DNA of 64,000 nt from Xanthobacteraceae bacterium. GTDB taxonomy: Bacteria > Pseudomonadota > Alphaproteobacteria > Rhizobiales > Xanthobacteraceae. Position numbers and translations under genes: made by a program. Positions 24,720 through 34,239 of this stretch are shown in pieces; the stretch's first letter is position 1, and each line of letters starts with the position of its first letter. The stretch covers positions 1 through 64,000 of the forward strand of contig JALHMF010000003.1 of NCBI GenBank assembly GCA_022844205.1, written 5' to 3'. The notes under the pieces are model-generated. The model did no database searches, was not told the origin of the DNA, and worked only from the letters and a program-made list of their open reading frames with translations.

Positions 24720-26468
24720 ATGGCGAAGAAGAAAAAGCGCGCGAAGAAGGCGTCCAAGCCGAAGCGCAAGCTGAAGAAGCCGGCAAGGAAGAAAGCCGCG
24801 CGCAAACAGTTCAAACCTGCGCGCAAAAAATCCGCGCCCCGGAAAACCGTATCTAGGCCATCCGCCCCGAAAAGGACCAGACCGGTTGCGGCGAAACAGG
24901 CCACGCGGAAGGCGTCCGGCCCGAAACGCTATTACATCACCACGGCGATTTCCTACCCGAACGGCGCCCCGCATATCGGCCATGCCTATGAGGCGATTGC
25001 GTCGGATGCGATCGCGCGCTTCCAGCGGCTCGACGGCAAGGACGTGTTCTTCATGACCGGCGTCGATGAGCACGGCATGAAGATGACGCAGACGGCGGCG
25101 AAGGAAGGCATCTCGCCGAAGCAATTGTCCGACCGCAACAGTCCCCGTTTCAAGGAAATGTGCGACCGTCTCAACGTCTCCTACGACCGTTTCATCCGCA
25201 CCTCCGAGCCCGCCCACTACAGGGCAAGCCAGGCGATCTGGAAGAAGATGCAGGAGAAGGGCGACATTTATCTCGGCACCTATGCGGGCTGGTACTCAGT
25301 CCGAGACGAGGCCTTCTACGGCGAGGGCGAAACAACCGTCGGTCCCGACAATGTGCGCGTCGGCCCGCAGGGCACGCCGGTCGAGTGGACCGAGGAGAAG
25401 ACGTATTTTTTCAAGCTGTCCGCCTACGGCGACAAGCTGCTGAAGCTCTACGAGCAGCCGGATTTCATTCTGCCGGAAACGCGCAAGAACGAAGTCGTGA
25501 GTTTCGTGAAGGGCGGCCTGCAGGACCTTTCGATCTCCCGCACCTCGCTCACCTGGGGCGTGCCGGTGCCGGATGCGCCGGGCCACGTCATGTATGTCTG
25601 GGTCGATGCGCTGACGAATTACATCACCGGTGTCGGCTATCCCGACGAGAATTCGGAGACGTTCAGAAAATTCTGGCCCGCCGACATTCATGTCATCGGC
25701 AAGGACATCGTGCGTTTCCACACGGTCTATTGGCCGGCGTTTCTCATGTCCGCCGGTCTCGAAGTGCCAAAGCGCGTGCATGGCCACGGCTTCCTGTTCA
25801 ACCGCGGGGAGAAGATGTCGAAATCGGTCGGCAACGTGGTCGATCCGTTTTCGCTGGCGGAGGCTTACGGCGTGGACGCGCTGCGCTATTTCTTCATGCG
25901 CGAAGTGCCGTTCGGCCATGACGGCAATTACGGTCATGAGGCGATCGTGAACCGCATCAATGCGGACCTCGCCAACAATCTCGGCAATCTCGCGCAGCGC
26001 TCGCTCTCGATCATCGCCAAGAACTGCGAGGCGAAGGTGCCAGCGCCGGGCGCGCTATCGGCCGAGGACGAGGCGATGCTCGCTGCCGCCGATGCAATGC
26101 TCAAAGACGTGCGCGAGGAAATGAAAACAGAGCAGTTGCACCGGGCACTCGAAGCGATCTGGAACGTGGTGGCGGATGCCAACCGGTACTTTGCGGCGGC
26201 GGCGCCTTGGGAGTTGCGCAAGACCGACCCGGCGAAAATGGCGACGGTGCTCTGGACGACGGCCGAAGTGACGCGCCAGATCGCGATCCTGGCGCAGCCT
26301 TTCGTGCCGGAAGGGGCGGGCAAGCTCCTCGATCTTTTGAGCGTTCCGAAAGACGCGCGCAGCTTCGCGCACCTCGGCGAGGCCGGCCGCCTGAAGGCGG
26401 GCACGCCGCTGCCGGCACCCTCGGGCGTGTTCCCGCGTTACGTCGAGCCGGAAGAAAAGCCCACCTGA
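24720..26468 (+). CDS. metG: Methionyl-tRNA synthetase with a basic N-terminal extension
   Basis: 582 residues from ATG 24720 behind GAGGAA. The catalytic core starts near residue 70 ([24 protein letters not shown]-type motif at 85-88) and carries KMSKS in [11 protein letters not shown]; the anticodon-binding domain follows. The enzyme charges tRNA-Met. The first 68 residues are about half Lys/Arg with Ala/Pro ([18 protein letters not shown]...), like a histone H1 tail, and are not part of the normal enzyme. The preferred start has the best ribosome binding site and there is no other ATG before the core. The tail may bind RNA or tRNA; this is inferred. Confidence 0.93.
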   Translation: MAKKKKRAKKASKPKRKLKKPARKKAARKQFKPARKKSAPRKTVSRPSAPKRTRPVAAKQATRKASGPKRYYITTAISYPNGAPHIGHAYEAIASDAIARFQRLDGKDVFFMTGVDEHGMKMTQTAAKEGISPKQLSDRNSPRFKEMCDRLNVSYDRFIRTSEPAHYRASQAIWKKMQEKGDIYLGTYAGWYSVRDEAFYGEGETTVGPDNVRVGPQGTPVEWTEEKTYFFKLSAYGDKLLKLYEQPDFILPETRKNEVVSFVKGGLQDLSISRTSLTWGVPVPDAPGHVMYVWVDALTNYITGVGYPDENSETFRKFWPADIHVIGKDIVRFHTVYWPAFLMSAGLEVPKRVHGHGFLFNRGEKMSKSVGNVVDPFSLAEAYGVDALRYFFMREVPFGHDGNYGHEAIVNRINADLANNLGNLAQRSLSIIAKNCEAKVPAPGALSAEDEAMLAAADAMLKDVREEMKTEQLHRALEAIWNVVADANRYFAAAAPWELRKTDPAKMATVLWTTAEVTRQIAILAQPFVPEGAGKLLDLLSVPKDARSFAHLGEAGRLKAGTPLPAPSGVFPRYVEPEEKPT

Positions 26469-27244
26469 TGCTCGTCGACAGCCACTGCCATCTCGACTTC
26501 CCGGAATTCGCGCCGGAACTGGATGAGATCGTCGGCCGCGCCCGGGCCGCCGGGATCGGCCGGATGGTGACGATCTCGACCAAGGTGAAACAATTCGACC
26601 GGCTACAGGCCATCACCGAGCGTTTTCCGGACGTTTACGCTTCGGTAGGAACCCACCCGCATCATTCGGCCAAGGAGCCGGATGTCACCAAGGCCGATCT
26701 CCTGAAGATCGCCAGCGGTGCAAAGGTCGTCGCGATCGGCGAGGCTGGCCTCGACTATCACTACGACAACAGCCCGCGCGACGCGCAGGAGCGCGGCTTC
26801 CGGATGCACATCGCCGCGGCGCGCGAGACCGGCCTGCCGCTCGTGATCCACGCGCGCGAGGCCGACGACGACGTCGCGCGCATTCTGGAGGAGGAAAGCG
26901 GGAAGGGCGGCTTCCCTTTCGTGCTCCACTGCTTCACGGGCGGCGCGGACCTCGCCAAGCGTGGTGTGGCGCTCGGCGGCTATGTTTCGTTCTCGGGAAT
27001 TCTGACCTTCAAGGCGAGTGCGGCGCTGCGCGAGATCGCATCGGCGTTGCCCGAGGAACGGATTCTCGTGGAGACCGACGCGCCGTATCTCGCGCCCGGT
27101 CCGTGGCGGGGCAAGCGCAACGAACCGGCTTACGTCGCCGAGACCGCACGCGTGCTGGCGGAGGCGCGCGGTGTCAGCGCGGATAAAATCGCGGCCATCA
27201 CGACCGCGAATTTCTTCCGGCTGTTCTCCAAAGTCCCGGTCTGA
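26468..27244 (+). CDS. TatD-family metal-dependent hydrolase
   Basis: 258 residues. The start overlaps the metG stop (TGATG). Metal ligands are visible: DSHCHLDF at the N-terminus, GEAGLDYH, VIHAREAD, LHCFTGG and ETDAPYLAP. TatD proteins are DNases or phosphoesterases of the amidohydrolase fold; the YcfH-type position after metG is conserved in many bacteria. Cytosolic. Confidence 0.92.
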   Translation: MLVDSHCHLDFPEFAPELDEIVGRARAAGIGRMVTISTKVKQFDRLQAITERFPDVYASVGTHPHHSAKEPDVTKADLLKIASGAKVVAIGEAGLDYHYDNSPRDAQERGFRMHIAAARETGLPLVIHAREADDDVARILEEESGKGGFPFVLHCFTGGADLAKRGVALGGYVSFSGILTFKASAALREIASALPEERILVETDAPYLAPGPWRGKRNEPAYVAETARVLAEARGVSADKIAAITTANFFRLFSKVPV

Positions 27245-27246
27245 CG

Positions 27247-28047
27247 ATGCCGGTCGTGTTCACCATCCTCGGTTGCGGCTCTTCGGCGGGCGTGCCGCGG
27301 GTCGGCCAGGGCTGGGGGGCCTGCGATCCAAACAACCCCAAGAACCGGCGGCGGCGTTGTTCGCTGCTCGTGGAACGCACTGGGCCAAACGGCAAGACAA
27401 CCGTGCTCATCGATACCTCGCCCGATCTGCGCGAGCAGTTGCTCGACGAAGCGGTCGAGAAGATCGACGGCGTCTTGCTCACCCATTCACACGCCGACCA
27501 CACCCACGGCATCGATGACCTGCGTCCGCTCTTTCTGCACAACCGCAAGCGCGTCGACATCTATATGGACGCCCCCACTTCCGCCGAGATCAGCAACAAG
27601 TTCAGCTATTGTTTCGAGGCGCCTTCCGGCAGCGACTATCCGCCGATCCTGCGCGAGCACCGGATCGAGGCAGGCACGCCGGTGATAATCGAGGGCGAGG
27701 GCGGGCCGGTGACGGCGCTACCGGTGCTTCAGCAGCACGGCGACATCACCACGCTCGGCTTCCGCTTCGGCGGCCTCGCCTATTCCTGCGATGTCAGCGC
27801 GCTGCCTGACGTAAGCGTCGGAGCGTTATCGGGACTGGAAGTCTGGATCGTGGACGCGCTGCGCTACCGGCCACATCCGAGCCATTTCTCGGTCGAGCAA
27901 TCGCTACAGTGGATCAAGCGCGTCGGCCCACGCCGTGCCGTGCTGACGAACCTGCACACCGATCTGGATTTCGCGAAGCTGGCGGCTGAATTGCCCGCCT
28001 CGATCGAACCGGCCTTTGACCGGCTGAAAATAGAGTTAAATCAATAG
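27247..28047 (+). CDS. MBL-fold metallo-hydrolase (PhnP-like)
   Basis: 266 residues. Starts ILGCGSSAGVPRVGQGWGACDPNNPKNRR, a PhnP/COG1235 hallmark, with the metal motif THSHADHTHGIDDLR. Later ligands lie in SCDVSALP and PHPSHFSVEQ. It likely hydrolyses cyclic phosphate or phosphodiester small molecules. It lies 2 bp after tatD, as usual in this group. Confidence 0.88.
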   Translation: MPVVFTILGCGSSAGVPRVGQGWGACDPNNPKNRRRRCSLLVERTGPNGKTTVLIDTSPDLREQLLDEAVEKIDGVLLTHSHADHTHGIDDLRPLFLHNRKRVDIYMDAPTSAEISNKFSYCFEAPSGSDYPPILREHRIEAGTPVIIEGEGGPVTALPVLQQHGDITTLGFRFGGLAYSCDVSALPDVSVGALSGLEVWIVDALRYRPHPSHFSVEQSLQWIKRVGPRRAVLTNLHTDLDFAKLAAELPASIEPAFDRLKIELNQ

Positions 28048-28125
28048 CTTATTATAGTGCATTCCAGCACTTAAAGTGATTTGAGAAAAAAGCCCCGCTG
28101 GTATCTCTGTAAAAATCAGAATCCG

Positions 28126-28905
28126 TCACCAGCGATGGTTCAGTTCCAGCGCGGCCCAATGGGATGGCTCTTCCTCGCCGAGGGCTTCCGAAGCGAGCGG
28201 CGGCACGCCATCCACCACGAGATTGCGGCCGTTGCGCTTGGCGGCGTAGAGCGCCGCGTCGGCCATGACCATCGCGCCGGAGAGCGTCCGGGCGTCGTCC
28301 GGCACCAGCGCAATGCCGATGCTGCAACCGACAGGAATGCGATTGCCGTCGAGTTCAATGGGTTGCTCCAGGGCGGCCCGGATTTCTTCTCCCAGTGCCG
28401 CGATGGCGGCCCGGTCCTGCTTCGCCGTCATCGGCACGATGGCAACAAATTCATCGCCGCCGACACGGGAAAGCAGACCGCGCTGATCCACGACCGATGC
28501 GATGCGCCGTGCGATCAGCGTGAGCACCCGGTCGCCAGTCGCGTGGCCGTAAGTGTCGTTCACAGGCTTGAAGCCGTCGAGGTCAATGGCGAGAAGCGCA
28601 TTCCGGGTATTGCCCGCGGCTAGGTCGGGACGTTCGAGCTGGTTGCGCTCCAGATAGCGGCGGTTGGGCAGGCCCGTGAGACGGTCGAGATAGGCGAGAC
28701 GCTCAAATTCGGCGGTCATGGCGTTGTAAGTATGCGCGAGGTCGTGCAGTTCGGCCGCGACGAAAGTGGGGCCGACGAAACCAAAGAGGGCGCGGATCGC
28801 GCCTTCAGGAAGGTCGCGGCGCCCAAGTCGAAGCGGGCGAAGTAAATTACTTCTTCGGCATCTCCATGCCGGGCATATGCTGCATCCCGGACCCGGAATT
28901 GCCAC
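28126..28905 (-). pseudogene. GGDEF domain protein truncated within its HAMP linker
   Basis: The frame encodes an intact GGDEF domain (LDRLTGLPNRRYLER at its start, RVGGDEFVAIVP as the active-site loop, and a final ALYAAKRNGRN). Just before it, PTFVAAELHDLAHTYNAMTAEFERLA reads as the end of a HAMP domain, but the transmembrane sensor expected upstream is missing. The frame instead runs into the 3' end of the neighbouring gene at 28847 with no similarity to a sensor. The piece may still be translated from an internal start and make c-di-GMP, but a 5' deletion is the simplest reading. Confidence 0.7.
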
Positions 28906-29131
28906 CCGGCATCATCGCCATATTTCGGCAGCACGAGCACATCCCAGATTGCTGCGCCTTCGGCTTGTCGGACATCGGGTCATCGGCAGCGGCAGGCATG
29001 CCGCACATCATGCCAGTAGACATGGTGTTGCCGGGTGTCTGGGCCTGCTGACCGCCGCCGCACATCGCGGAAGCGGGTTGAACAGCGGCCAAAAGGGCGG
29101 CTGTAGCTGCGGCGGCAAATAGCTTGTTCAT
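28847..29131 (-). CDS. Exported Met/Cys-rich small protein, possible metal binder
   Basis: 94 residues from ATG 29131 behind GGAGG. A signal peptide ends ...QPASA. The mature 72 residues contain 13 Met and five Cys, in MCGGG, MMCGMP and MCSCCRNMAMM, then GMQHMPGMEMPKK. Clustered Met and Cys with His is typical of periplasmic copper-handling proteins such as CopC/CopK-like or Cu(I)-buffering peptides, but I do not recognise this family. Its 3' end abuts the truncated GGDEF gene. Confidence 0.7.
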   Translation of the reverse strand: MNKLFAAAATAALLAAVQPASAMCGGGQQAQTPGNTMSTGMMCGMPAAADDPMSDKPKAQQSGMCSCCRNMAMMPGGNSGSGMQHMPGMEMPKK

Positions 29132-29369
29132 GGGGAACCTCCGTAAAGTCAAAGGTTACCGCAAATCGAGCCATTTGGGACTCACAAGCGTCACAACAAA
29201 TTGGGGCTAGGTATGTGAAGTGAAACATCGCCATAAAATATTCCATAATATGTCTTATGCGAATCCAAGATGGGGCTAAAGCCGGATAGGTAAATGCAGT
29301 CCCCAGCCAATCCAGCGCTCCCTTCGCCTATCGCGCGACCAGCCTGTGCCGGTCTGCTATCGACGGCCC

Positions 29370-30167
29370 ATGATCAAGGCATCGCGCGACATCGCTGGGC
29401 TGATCGAACTCATGGCGCGGCTGCGCACACCCGGCTCCGGTTGCCCGTGGGATCTGGAACAGACCTTCGGAACGATCGCTCCCTACACGATCGAGGAAGC
29501 CTATGAGGTCGCGGATGCGATCGCGCGCGGCGACCTGAATGACGGCCTGCCCGATGAGCTTGGCGACCTCCTGCTTCAGGTCGTCTTCCATGCCCGCATG
29601 GCCGAGGAGCAAGGCCGCTTCGATTTCGGCGATGTGGTGCTCGCCATCACCGAGAAACTGATCCGCCGGCATCCGCATGTATTCGGCGATGCCGGCAATC
29701 TGGCGCCGGCGGAAGTGAAAGCGCTCTGGAAAAAGATCAAGGAACAGGAGCGGGCGGCGAAGCCCGCGCAAGCCGCGAGCGCGCTCGATGGCGTGCCCCT
29801 GGCCCTGCCCGCATTGTCCCGCGCCCAGAAATTTCAGGACAAGGCCGCCGCCGTCGGTTTCGACTGGCCGGATGTAAAGCCGGTGCTGGAAAAGATTATC
29901 GAGGAAGTGCGCGAGCTTGAAGAAGTGATCGGCGACAGGGAGAAATCGGCCGAGGAGATCGGCGATTTGCTGTTCGCTGTCACCAATCTCGCGCGCCATG
30001 CCGGCGTCGATGCGGAAGCCGCGCTGCGCGGCGCCAATGCAAAGTTCGAGCGGCGCTTTGCGTCCATCGAAAAGGCGCTGGCCGAAAAAGGACGCGCGCC
30101 GAAAGATTCCACGCTCGATGAAATGGACGCGCTCTGGAACGAAGCGAAGAAAGCGGAGCGCCGTTAA
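29370..30167 (+). CDS. mazG: Nucleoside triphosphate pyrophosphohydrolase MazG
   Basis: 265 residues from ATG 29370. It has two MazG repeats: the first with CPWDLEQTFGTIAPYTIEEAYEVADAI and DELGDLLLQVVFHARMAEE, the second with EVRELEEVIGD and EEIGDLLFAVTNLARH. The EExxE and ExxD metal-binding patterns are complete in both. It hydrolyses NTPs and dNTPs to NMP and PPi and is considered house-cleaning. Convergent with hflX without any gap. Confidence 0.93.
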   Translation: MIKASRDIAGLIELMARLRTPGSGCPWDLEQTFGTIAPYTIEEAYEVADAIARGDLNDGLPDELGDLLLQVVFHARMAEEQGRFDFGDVVLAITEKLIRRHPHVFGDAGNLAPAEVKALWKKIKEQERAAKPAQAASALDGVPLALPALSRAQKFQDKAAAVGFDWPDVKPVLEKIIEEVRELEEVIGDREKSAEEIGDLLFAVTNLARHAGVDAEAALRGANAKFERRFASIEKALAEKGRAPKDSTLDEMDALWNEAKKAERR

Positions 30168-31526
30168 CTACGCCGCCGACGGAAACCGCTTCCTGATTTC
30201 ACCAAGCCTGCTCGGATCGGCGCGCACCGTCACGCTGAGCTTGCCGTCTTCGTTCATTTCCCGCGACAGCACCTCTGTCTGCCGGTGCAGCCAGCCGAGG
30301 CCCGCGCCGTCCGCGGGATCGAGTTCCAGCGCGAGCGTGGACCGCCCAGCAACCACCCGCTTCTCGATTTCGTCGAACAGCGCCTCGATGCCCTCGCCCG
30401 TGATCGCGGAAACCAGCAGCGGTTTCCGTTCTTCCGGGCGCCGGGCGGCAAGATTCTCCAGCCGCGCGCGGCCTCCTTCATCGAGCAGATCGATCTTGTT
30501 CCAGACTTCGATCAGCCGGGTGGAATCGTTGGGATCGATGCCCAACTCCTTCAGGATCGAGGCGACATCCTTGGCCTGCGCTTCGGCGTCGTCGTCGGCC
30601 GCGTCCCGCACATGCAGGATCACGTCCGCCTCGATCACCTCTTCCAGCGTCGCGCGGAAAGCGGCGATGAGCAGCGTCGGCAATTCGGAAATGAATCCCA
30701 CCGTGTCGGAAAAGATCACCCGCGCGCCATGCGGCAGGTCGGCGGCGCGCAGCGTCGGATCGAGCGTGGCGAAGAGCATGTCCTCGGCCGCGACGTTGGC
30801 CTGCGTCAGCCGGTTGAACAGCGTGGATTTGCCTGCGTTGGTATAGCCGACGAGCGCCACGATCGGATACGGCACGCGGCGGCGGTCCTTGCGGTGCAGA
30901 TCGCGCGTGCGCTTGACCCCTTCCAGTTCGTTTTCGATGCGCTTGATGCGGTCGGAGATCATGCGCCGGTCGGCCTCGATCTGCGTTTCGCCGGGGCCGC
31001 CGAGGAAGCCGAAGCCGCCGCGCTGGCGCTCCAGATGCGTCCATGAACGCACAAGCCGGCTCTTCTGGTAGTTCAGATGCGCAAGCTCCACCTGCAAGGT
31101 GCCTTCGCGGGTCTGCGCGCGCTCGCCGAAAATCTCCAGAATGAGTCCGGTGCGGTCCACCACCTTCGCGGACCATTCCTTTTCGAGATTGCGCTGCTGC
31201 ACCGGGCTGAGGGCGGCATCGACGAAGACCAGCCCCGCTTCCGCGGTGCGCACGATGCCCGCGATTTCCTCAACCTTGCCCTTGCCGAGAAAGGTGGCGG
31301 GCTTGATCTGGTTCACATTGACGATGCCGGCACTGGCGATCGTGAGTTCGATCGCGCGCGCGAGCCCCACCGCCTCATGCAGCCGCGCCTCGATGCGGCG
31401 TCCGCTGTCGGGCGCGGGTTTTCTGCCGCGTCCGAAATGCGGAACGATGACAACGACGCGCTCGGGAGAGCCCCGGGGAACGTCCGTTCCCTTCTCCCCG
31501 CGCACTTTCGGCGGCTGCGGCTTCAA
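30168..31526 (-). CDS. hflX: Ribosome-associated GTPase HflX
   Basis: 452 residues from TTG 31526, directly after the hfq stop. The N-terminal HflX domain includes FVDAALSPVQQRNLEKEW. The Gly-rich linker is GFGFLGGPGETQIEADRR. The G domain has G1 VGYTNAGKST, G3 DTVGFISELP and G4 NKIDLL. It splits or rescues stalled ribosomes. Location after hfq is conserved in proteobacteria. Confidence 0.93.
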   Translation of the reverse strand: MKPQPPKVRGEKGTDVPRGSPERVVVIVPHFGRGRKPAPDSGRRIEARLHEAVGLARAIELTIASAGIVNVNQIKPATFLGKGKVEEIAGIVRTAEAGLVFVDAALSPVQQRNLEKEWSAKVVDRTGLILEIFGERAQTREGTLQVELAHLNYQKSRLVRSWTHLERQRGGFGFLGGPGETQIEADRRMISDRIKRIENELEGVKRTRDLHRKDRRRVPYPIVALVGYTNAGKSTLFNRLTQANVAAEDMLFATLDPTLRAADLPHGARVIFSDTVGFISELPTLLIAAFRATLEEVIEADVILHVRDAADDDAEAQAKDVASILKELGIDPNDSTRLIEVWNKIDLLDEGGRARLENLAARRPEERKPLLVSAITGEGIEALFDEIEKRVVAGRSTLALELDPADGAGLGWLHRQTEVLSREMNEDGKLSVTVRADPSRLGEIRKRFPSAA

Positions 31527-31784
31527 CTAAACGCGGTCCGCGACCGACTCTTCAGGCTCGAACAACTGGATCGGGTTGCCGGGCATCACGGTCGAAATGG
31601 CGTGCTTGTACACAAGCTGCGAATGACCATCCCTCCGCAGCAGCACGCAGAAATTATCGAACCACGTCACGACCCCTTGCAGCTTCACGCCGTTCACGAG
31701 GAAAATCGTGAGCGGAGTCTTGCTCTTGCGGACGTGGTTGAGAAAGGTGTCTTGCAGGTTTTGTGCTCGTTCCGCCATTGCCAT
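31527..31784 (-). CDS. hfq: RNA chaperone Hfq
   Basis: 85 residues. Sm1 motif is [25 protein letters not shown] and Sm2 is [12 protein letters not shown]. The N-terminal [20 protein letters not shown] carries the distal- and proximal-face residues. The hexamer pairs small RNAs with mRNAs. It is cotranscribed with hflX (0 bp gap). ATG 31784 is preceded by AAGGAAC; ATG 31778 is an alternative. Confidence 0.97.
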   Translation of the reverse strand: MAMAERAQNLQDTFLNHVRKSKTPLTIFLVNGVKLQGVVTWFDNFCVLLRRDGHSQLVYKHAISTVMPGNPIQLFEPEESVADRV

Positions 31785-31919
31785 TGTTCCTTTTTCTTGA
31801 GGCCAGCGATTATTATTGGCTCCGTGCGGTCATGCCGACGGAGTTCCGGCGATTAGATGCCCGTTGCCGGAATCGCGCAAGGAAAATTCACGGGTGCCCG
31901 CCGATTGGGCAACGCATGA

Positions 31920-32780
31920 CTAATCGCCGATCTCCGCCTTGTCGTGAAATCGCGCCCTGAGTGCCAGGGCAACCGGACCGGGCCGGCCGTCGCCGATTTT
32001 TTTGCCGTCGATCTCGATAACCGGCATCACAATCTGCGTGGCGGCCGTAAGAAACGCCTCTTTCGCCGCCATGGCCTCAGCGACCGTGAATGGCCGTTCC
32101 TCCACCGCGAGTTTTGCAATGCCCGCGGCTTCCAGCGTCACCGTGCGGGTGATGCCGCGCAGGATCCCGCTGTTCGCCGAGCGTGTGACCAGCGTGCCCG
32201 CAGCCGTGACGATCCACGCATTGCTGGAAGCGCCCTCGGTGATGAAGCCCTCCCGATCCACAAACCAGGCTTCGCGCGCTCCCCGATCGCGCGCGGTCTG
32301 CCGCGCAAGCACGTTCGGGAGCAGGCCGACCGTCTTGATGTCCACCCGTTTCCAGCGATTGTCGGGCACCGTGACGACCGAAATCCCCGCCTCCGCCTGC
32401 GCATCGGATTTGGCGCGGCTCACATTCCTTGCCGTGACGACGAGGGCTGGTTTTACCGGTGTAGTGGGAAACGCATGATCGCGCCGGGCCACGCCGCGCG
32501 TGACCTGCACATAGACCAGCCCGTCGCCCACGAGATTTTGCCGGACGACTTCGCGCAACACCACGCGTAGGGAATTCGTGGCCATCGGCATCGCGATGCG
32601 CAGTTCGGAGAGCGAGCGTTGCAGCCGCTCCATGTGCCGCCGCTCGTCCACGAGCTTGCCGTCCCTCACCTCGCAGACTTCGTATACGCCGTCGGCGAAC
32701 TGATAGCCCCGGTCCTCCACATGCACCATCGCATGGGCATGCGGAACGTAGCGGCCATTGACGTAAGCGATGCGGGACAT
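31920..32780 (-). CDS. dat: D-amino-acid transaminase-like class IV aminotransferase
   Basis: 286 residues. Class IV PLP fold with VEDRGYQFADGVYEV at the N-terminus, the PLP lysine in VDIKTVGLLPNVLA and EGASSNAW after it. The order and the alphaproteobacterial position between hfq and ntrX favour D-alanine/D-glutamate transaminase; a branched-chain or aminodeoxychorismate lyase role is the alternative. Separated from ntrX by a palindromic repeat. Confidence 0.82.
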   Translation of the reverse strand: MSRIAYVNGRYVPHAHAMVHVEDRGYQFADGVYEVCEVRDGKLVDERRHMERLQRSLSELRIAMPMATNSLRVVLREVVRQNLVGDGLVYVQVTRGVARRDHAFPTTPVKPALVVTARNVSRAKSDAQAEAGISVVTVPDNRWKRVDIKTVGLLPNVLARQTARDRGAREAWFVDREGFITEGASSNAWIVTAAGTLVTRSANSGILRGITRTVTLEAAGIAKLAVEERPFTVAEAMAAKEAFLTAATQIVMPVIEIDGKKIGDGRPGPVALALRARFHDKAEIGD

Positions 32781-32782
32781 CA

Positions 32783-32831
32783 GGGCATGACCCCAAAAAG
32801 TGGGAACCGGTCTTTGGACAAGGTCATGCCC
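32783..32831. repeat. 49-bp palindromic intergenic repeat
   Basis: GGGCATGACC (32783-32792) and GGTCATGCCC (32822-32831) are perfect inverted ends. The middle holds AAAAAGTGGGAACCGG followed by TCTTTGGACA. This matches a repeat common between genes of Rhizobiales (GCATGATCC...GTGGGAACCGG...GGATCATGC). It fills most of the 66 bp between ntrX and dat and may work as a terminator or mRNA-stability element. Confidence 0.8.
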
Positions 32832-32846
32832 GACTAAAAATCAAAA

Positions 32847-34220
32847 TTACCGCGGCCGTTCTTCGATGCCGAGCGCCTTCAGCTTGCGATGCAGCGCCGA
32901 GCGTTCCATGCCGACGAATTCCGCCGTGCGCGAAATGTTGCCGCCAAAACGGTTGATCTGCGCGACGAGATATTCGCGCTCGAACATCTCGCGCGCTTCC
33001 CGCAACGGCAGGCTCATCAGATGCTCGCCGCCGGCACCGTTCGGCATGTTCGGCACCAGCGAGCCCACGTCGGGCGGCAACATGCTCGCGGTGATCGTTG
33101 CATCCGCGTCACCGCCCGCGAGGATGAGCAGCCGCTCGACGTTGTTCCGCAACTGGCGGATGTTTCCGGGCCAGTCATGCGATTGCAGGATCGCGATTGC
33201 GTCTTCGCCGACCTGCCGTTTCGGCAGGCCGGTCGTGACCGAGATATGATCGAGGAAATACTCGACGAGTGCCGGCACATCCTCGCGCCGTTCCGACAGC
33301 GGCGGCACGCGGATCGGCACCACGCTCAGGCGATGATAGAGGTCTTGCCGCAGCCTTCCCGCGGCCACTTCCGCTTCGAGATTGTGGCTGGTCGATGAGA
33401 TGATCCGTACATCGACGGTGACTTTGGTGGTGCCGCCGACGCGCTGGAAGCTCTGTTCGGTGAGTACGCGCAGGATGCGGTTCTGCGTCTCCATTGGCAT
33501 GTCGGCGATTTCGTCGAGGAAGAGCGTGCCACCGTCGGCTTCCTCAAGCGCGCCGATCTTGCCTGAAGCGCCGTTCGCTTCCACGCCGAAGAGTTCGTTC
33601 TCCATGCGCTCCGGTGTAATCGCGGCCGCATTGATGACCACGAACGGCCCCTCGGCGCGGGCGGATTTTGCATGGATCAAGCGGGCGGCGAGTTCCTTGC
33701 CGGCACCCGACGGCCCGATGATGAGAATGCGGCTGTTGGTGGGGGCGACCCGGTCGATGGTCTGCCGTAACTGTCCGAGTGCCGGCGAATTGCCGACCAG
33801 GATATGCGCGTTGGCTTGCGACTTCAGCGACTTTACCTCGCGCCGCAGCCGCAGCGTTTCCAGCGCGCGGCTCGCGACCACGACCAGACGGTCGGCGTTA
33901 AACGGCTTCTCGATGAAATCGTAGGCGCCGCGCTTGATTGCGGAAACCGCGGTTTCGATGTTGCCGTGGCCGGAAATCATCACCACCGGCAGATCGCTGT
34001 GCTGGCCCTTGATGACGTCGAGCAGCGCCAGCCCGTCTAGCTTGCTGCCTTCAAGCCAGATGTCGAGCAGCACGAGGTTCGGCCGCCGCGCGTTGATCGC
34101 CGTCAGCGCCTCGTCGGCGTCCTTCGCCGTGCGCACGGCATGGCCCTCGTCCTCGAGGATTCCGCCCACGAGTTCGCGGATGTCGGCTTCGTCGTCAACG
34201 ATCAGAATGTCGTTCGCCAT
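32847..34220 (-). CDS. ntrX: Nitrogen regulation response regulator NtrX
   Basis: 457 residues. Receiver domain (1-120) with Asp53 in LLDIWLEG; AAA+ domain with Walker A GPSGAGKELAAR and Walker [15 protein letters not shown]-terminal Fis-type HTH (NRFGGNISRTAEFVGMERSALHRKLKALG). Where NtrC has GAFTGA, this protein reads NGASGKIGALEEA, so sigma-54 contact is not expected, as in other NtrX proteins. Partner of NtrY, 19 bp upstream. Controls nitrogen, envelope or redox genes in relatives. Confidence 0.93.
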   Translation of the reverse strand: MANDILIVDDEADIRELVGGILEDEGHAVRTAKDADEALTAINARRPNLVLLDIWLEGSKLDGLALLDVIKGQHSDLPVVMISGHGNIETAVSAIKRGAYDFIEKPFNADRLVVVASRALETLRLRREVKSLKSQANAHILVGNSPALGQLRQTIDRVAPTNSRILIIGPSGAGKELAARLIHAKSARAEGPFVVINAAAITPERMENELFGVEANGASGKIGALEEADGGTLFLDEIADMPMETQNRILRVLTEQSFQRVGGTTKVTVDVRIISSTSHNLEAEVAAGRLRQDLYHRLSVVPIRVPPLSERREDVPALVEYFLDHISVTTGLPKRQVGEDAIAILQSHDWPGNIRQLRNNVERLLILAGGDADATITASMLPPDVGSLVPNMPNGAGGEHLMSLPLREAREMFEREYLVAQINRFGGNISRTAEFVGMERSALHRKLKALGIEERPR

Positions 34221-34239
34221 TATTCAACTCGCATATTGG

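Noticed and set aside
32847-34220. Missing GAFTGA loop in the NtrX-like regulator as a novelty
   Set aside because: Loss of GAFTGA is a known property of NtrX proteins and not special to this genome.
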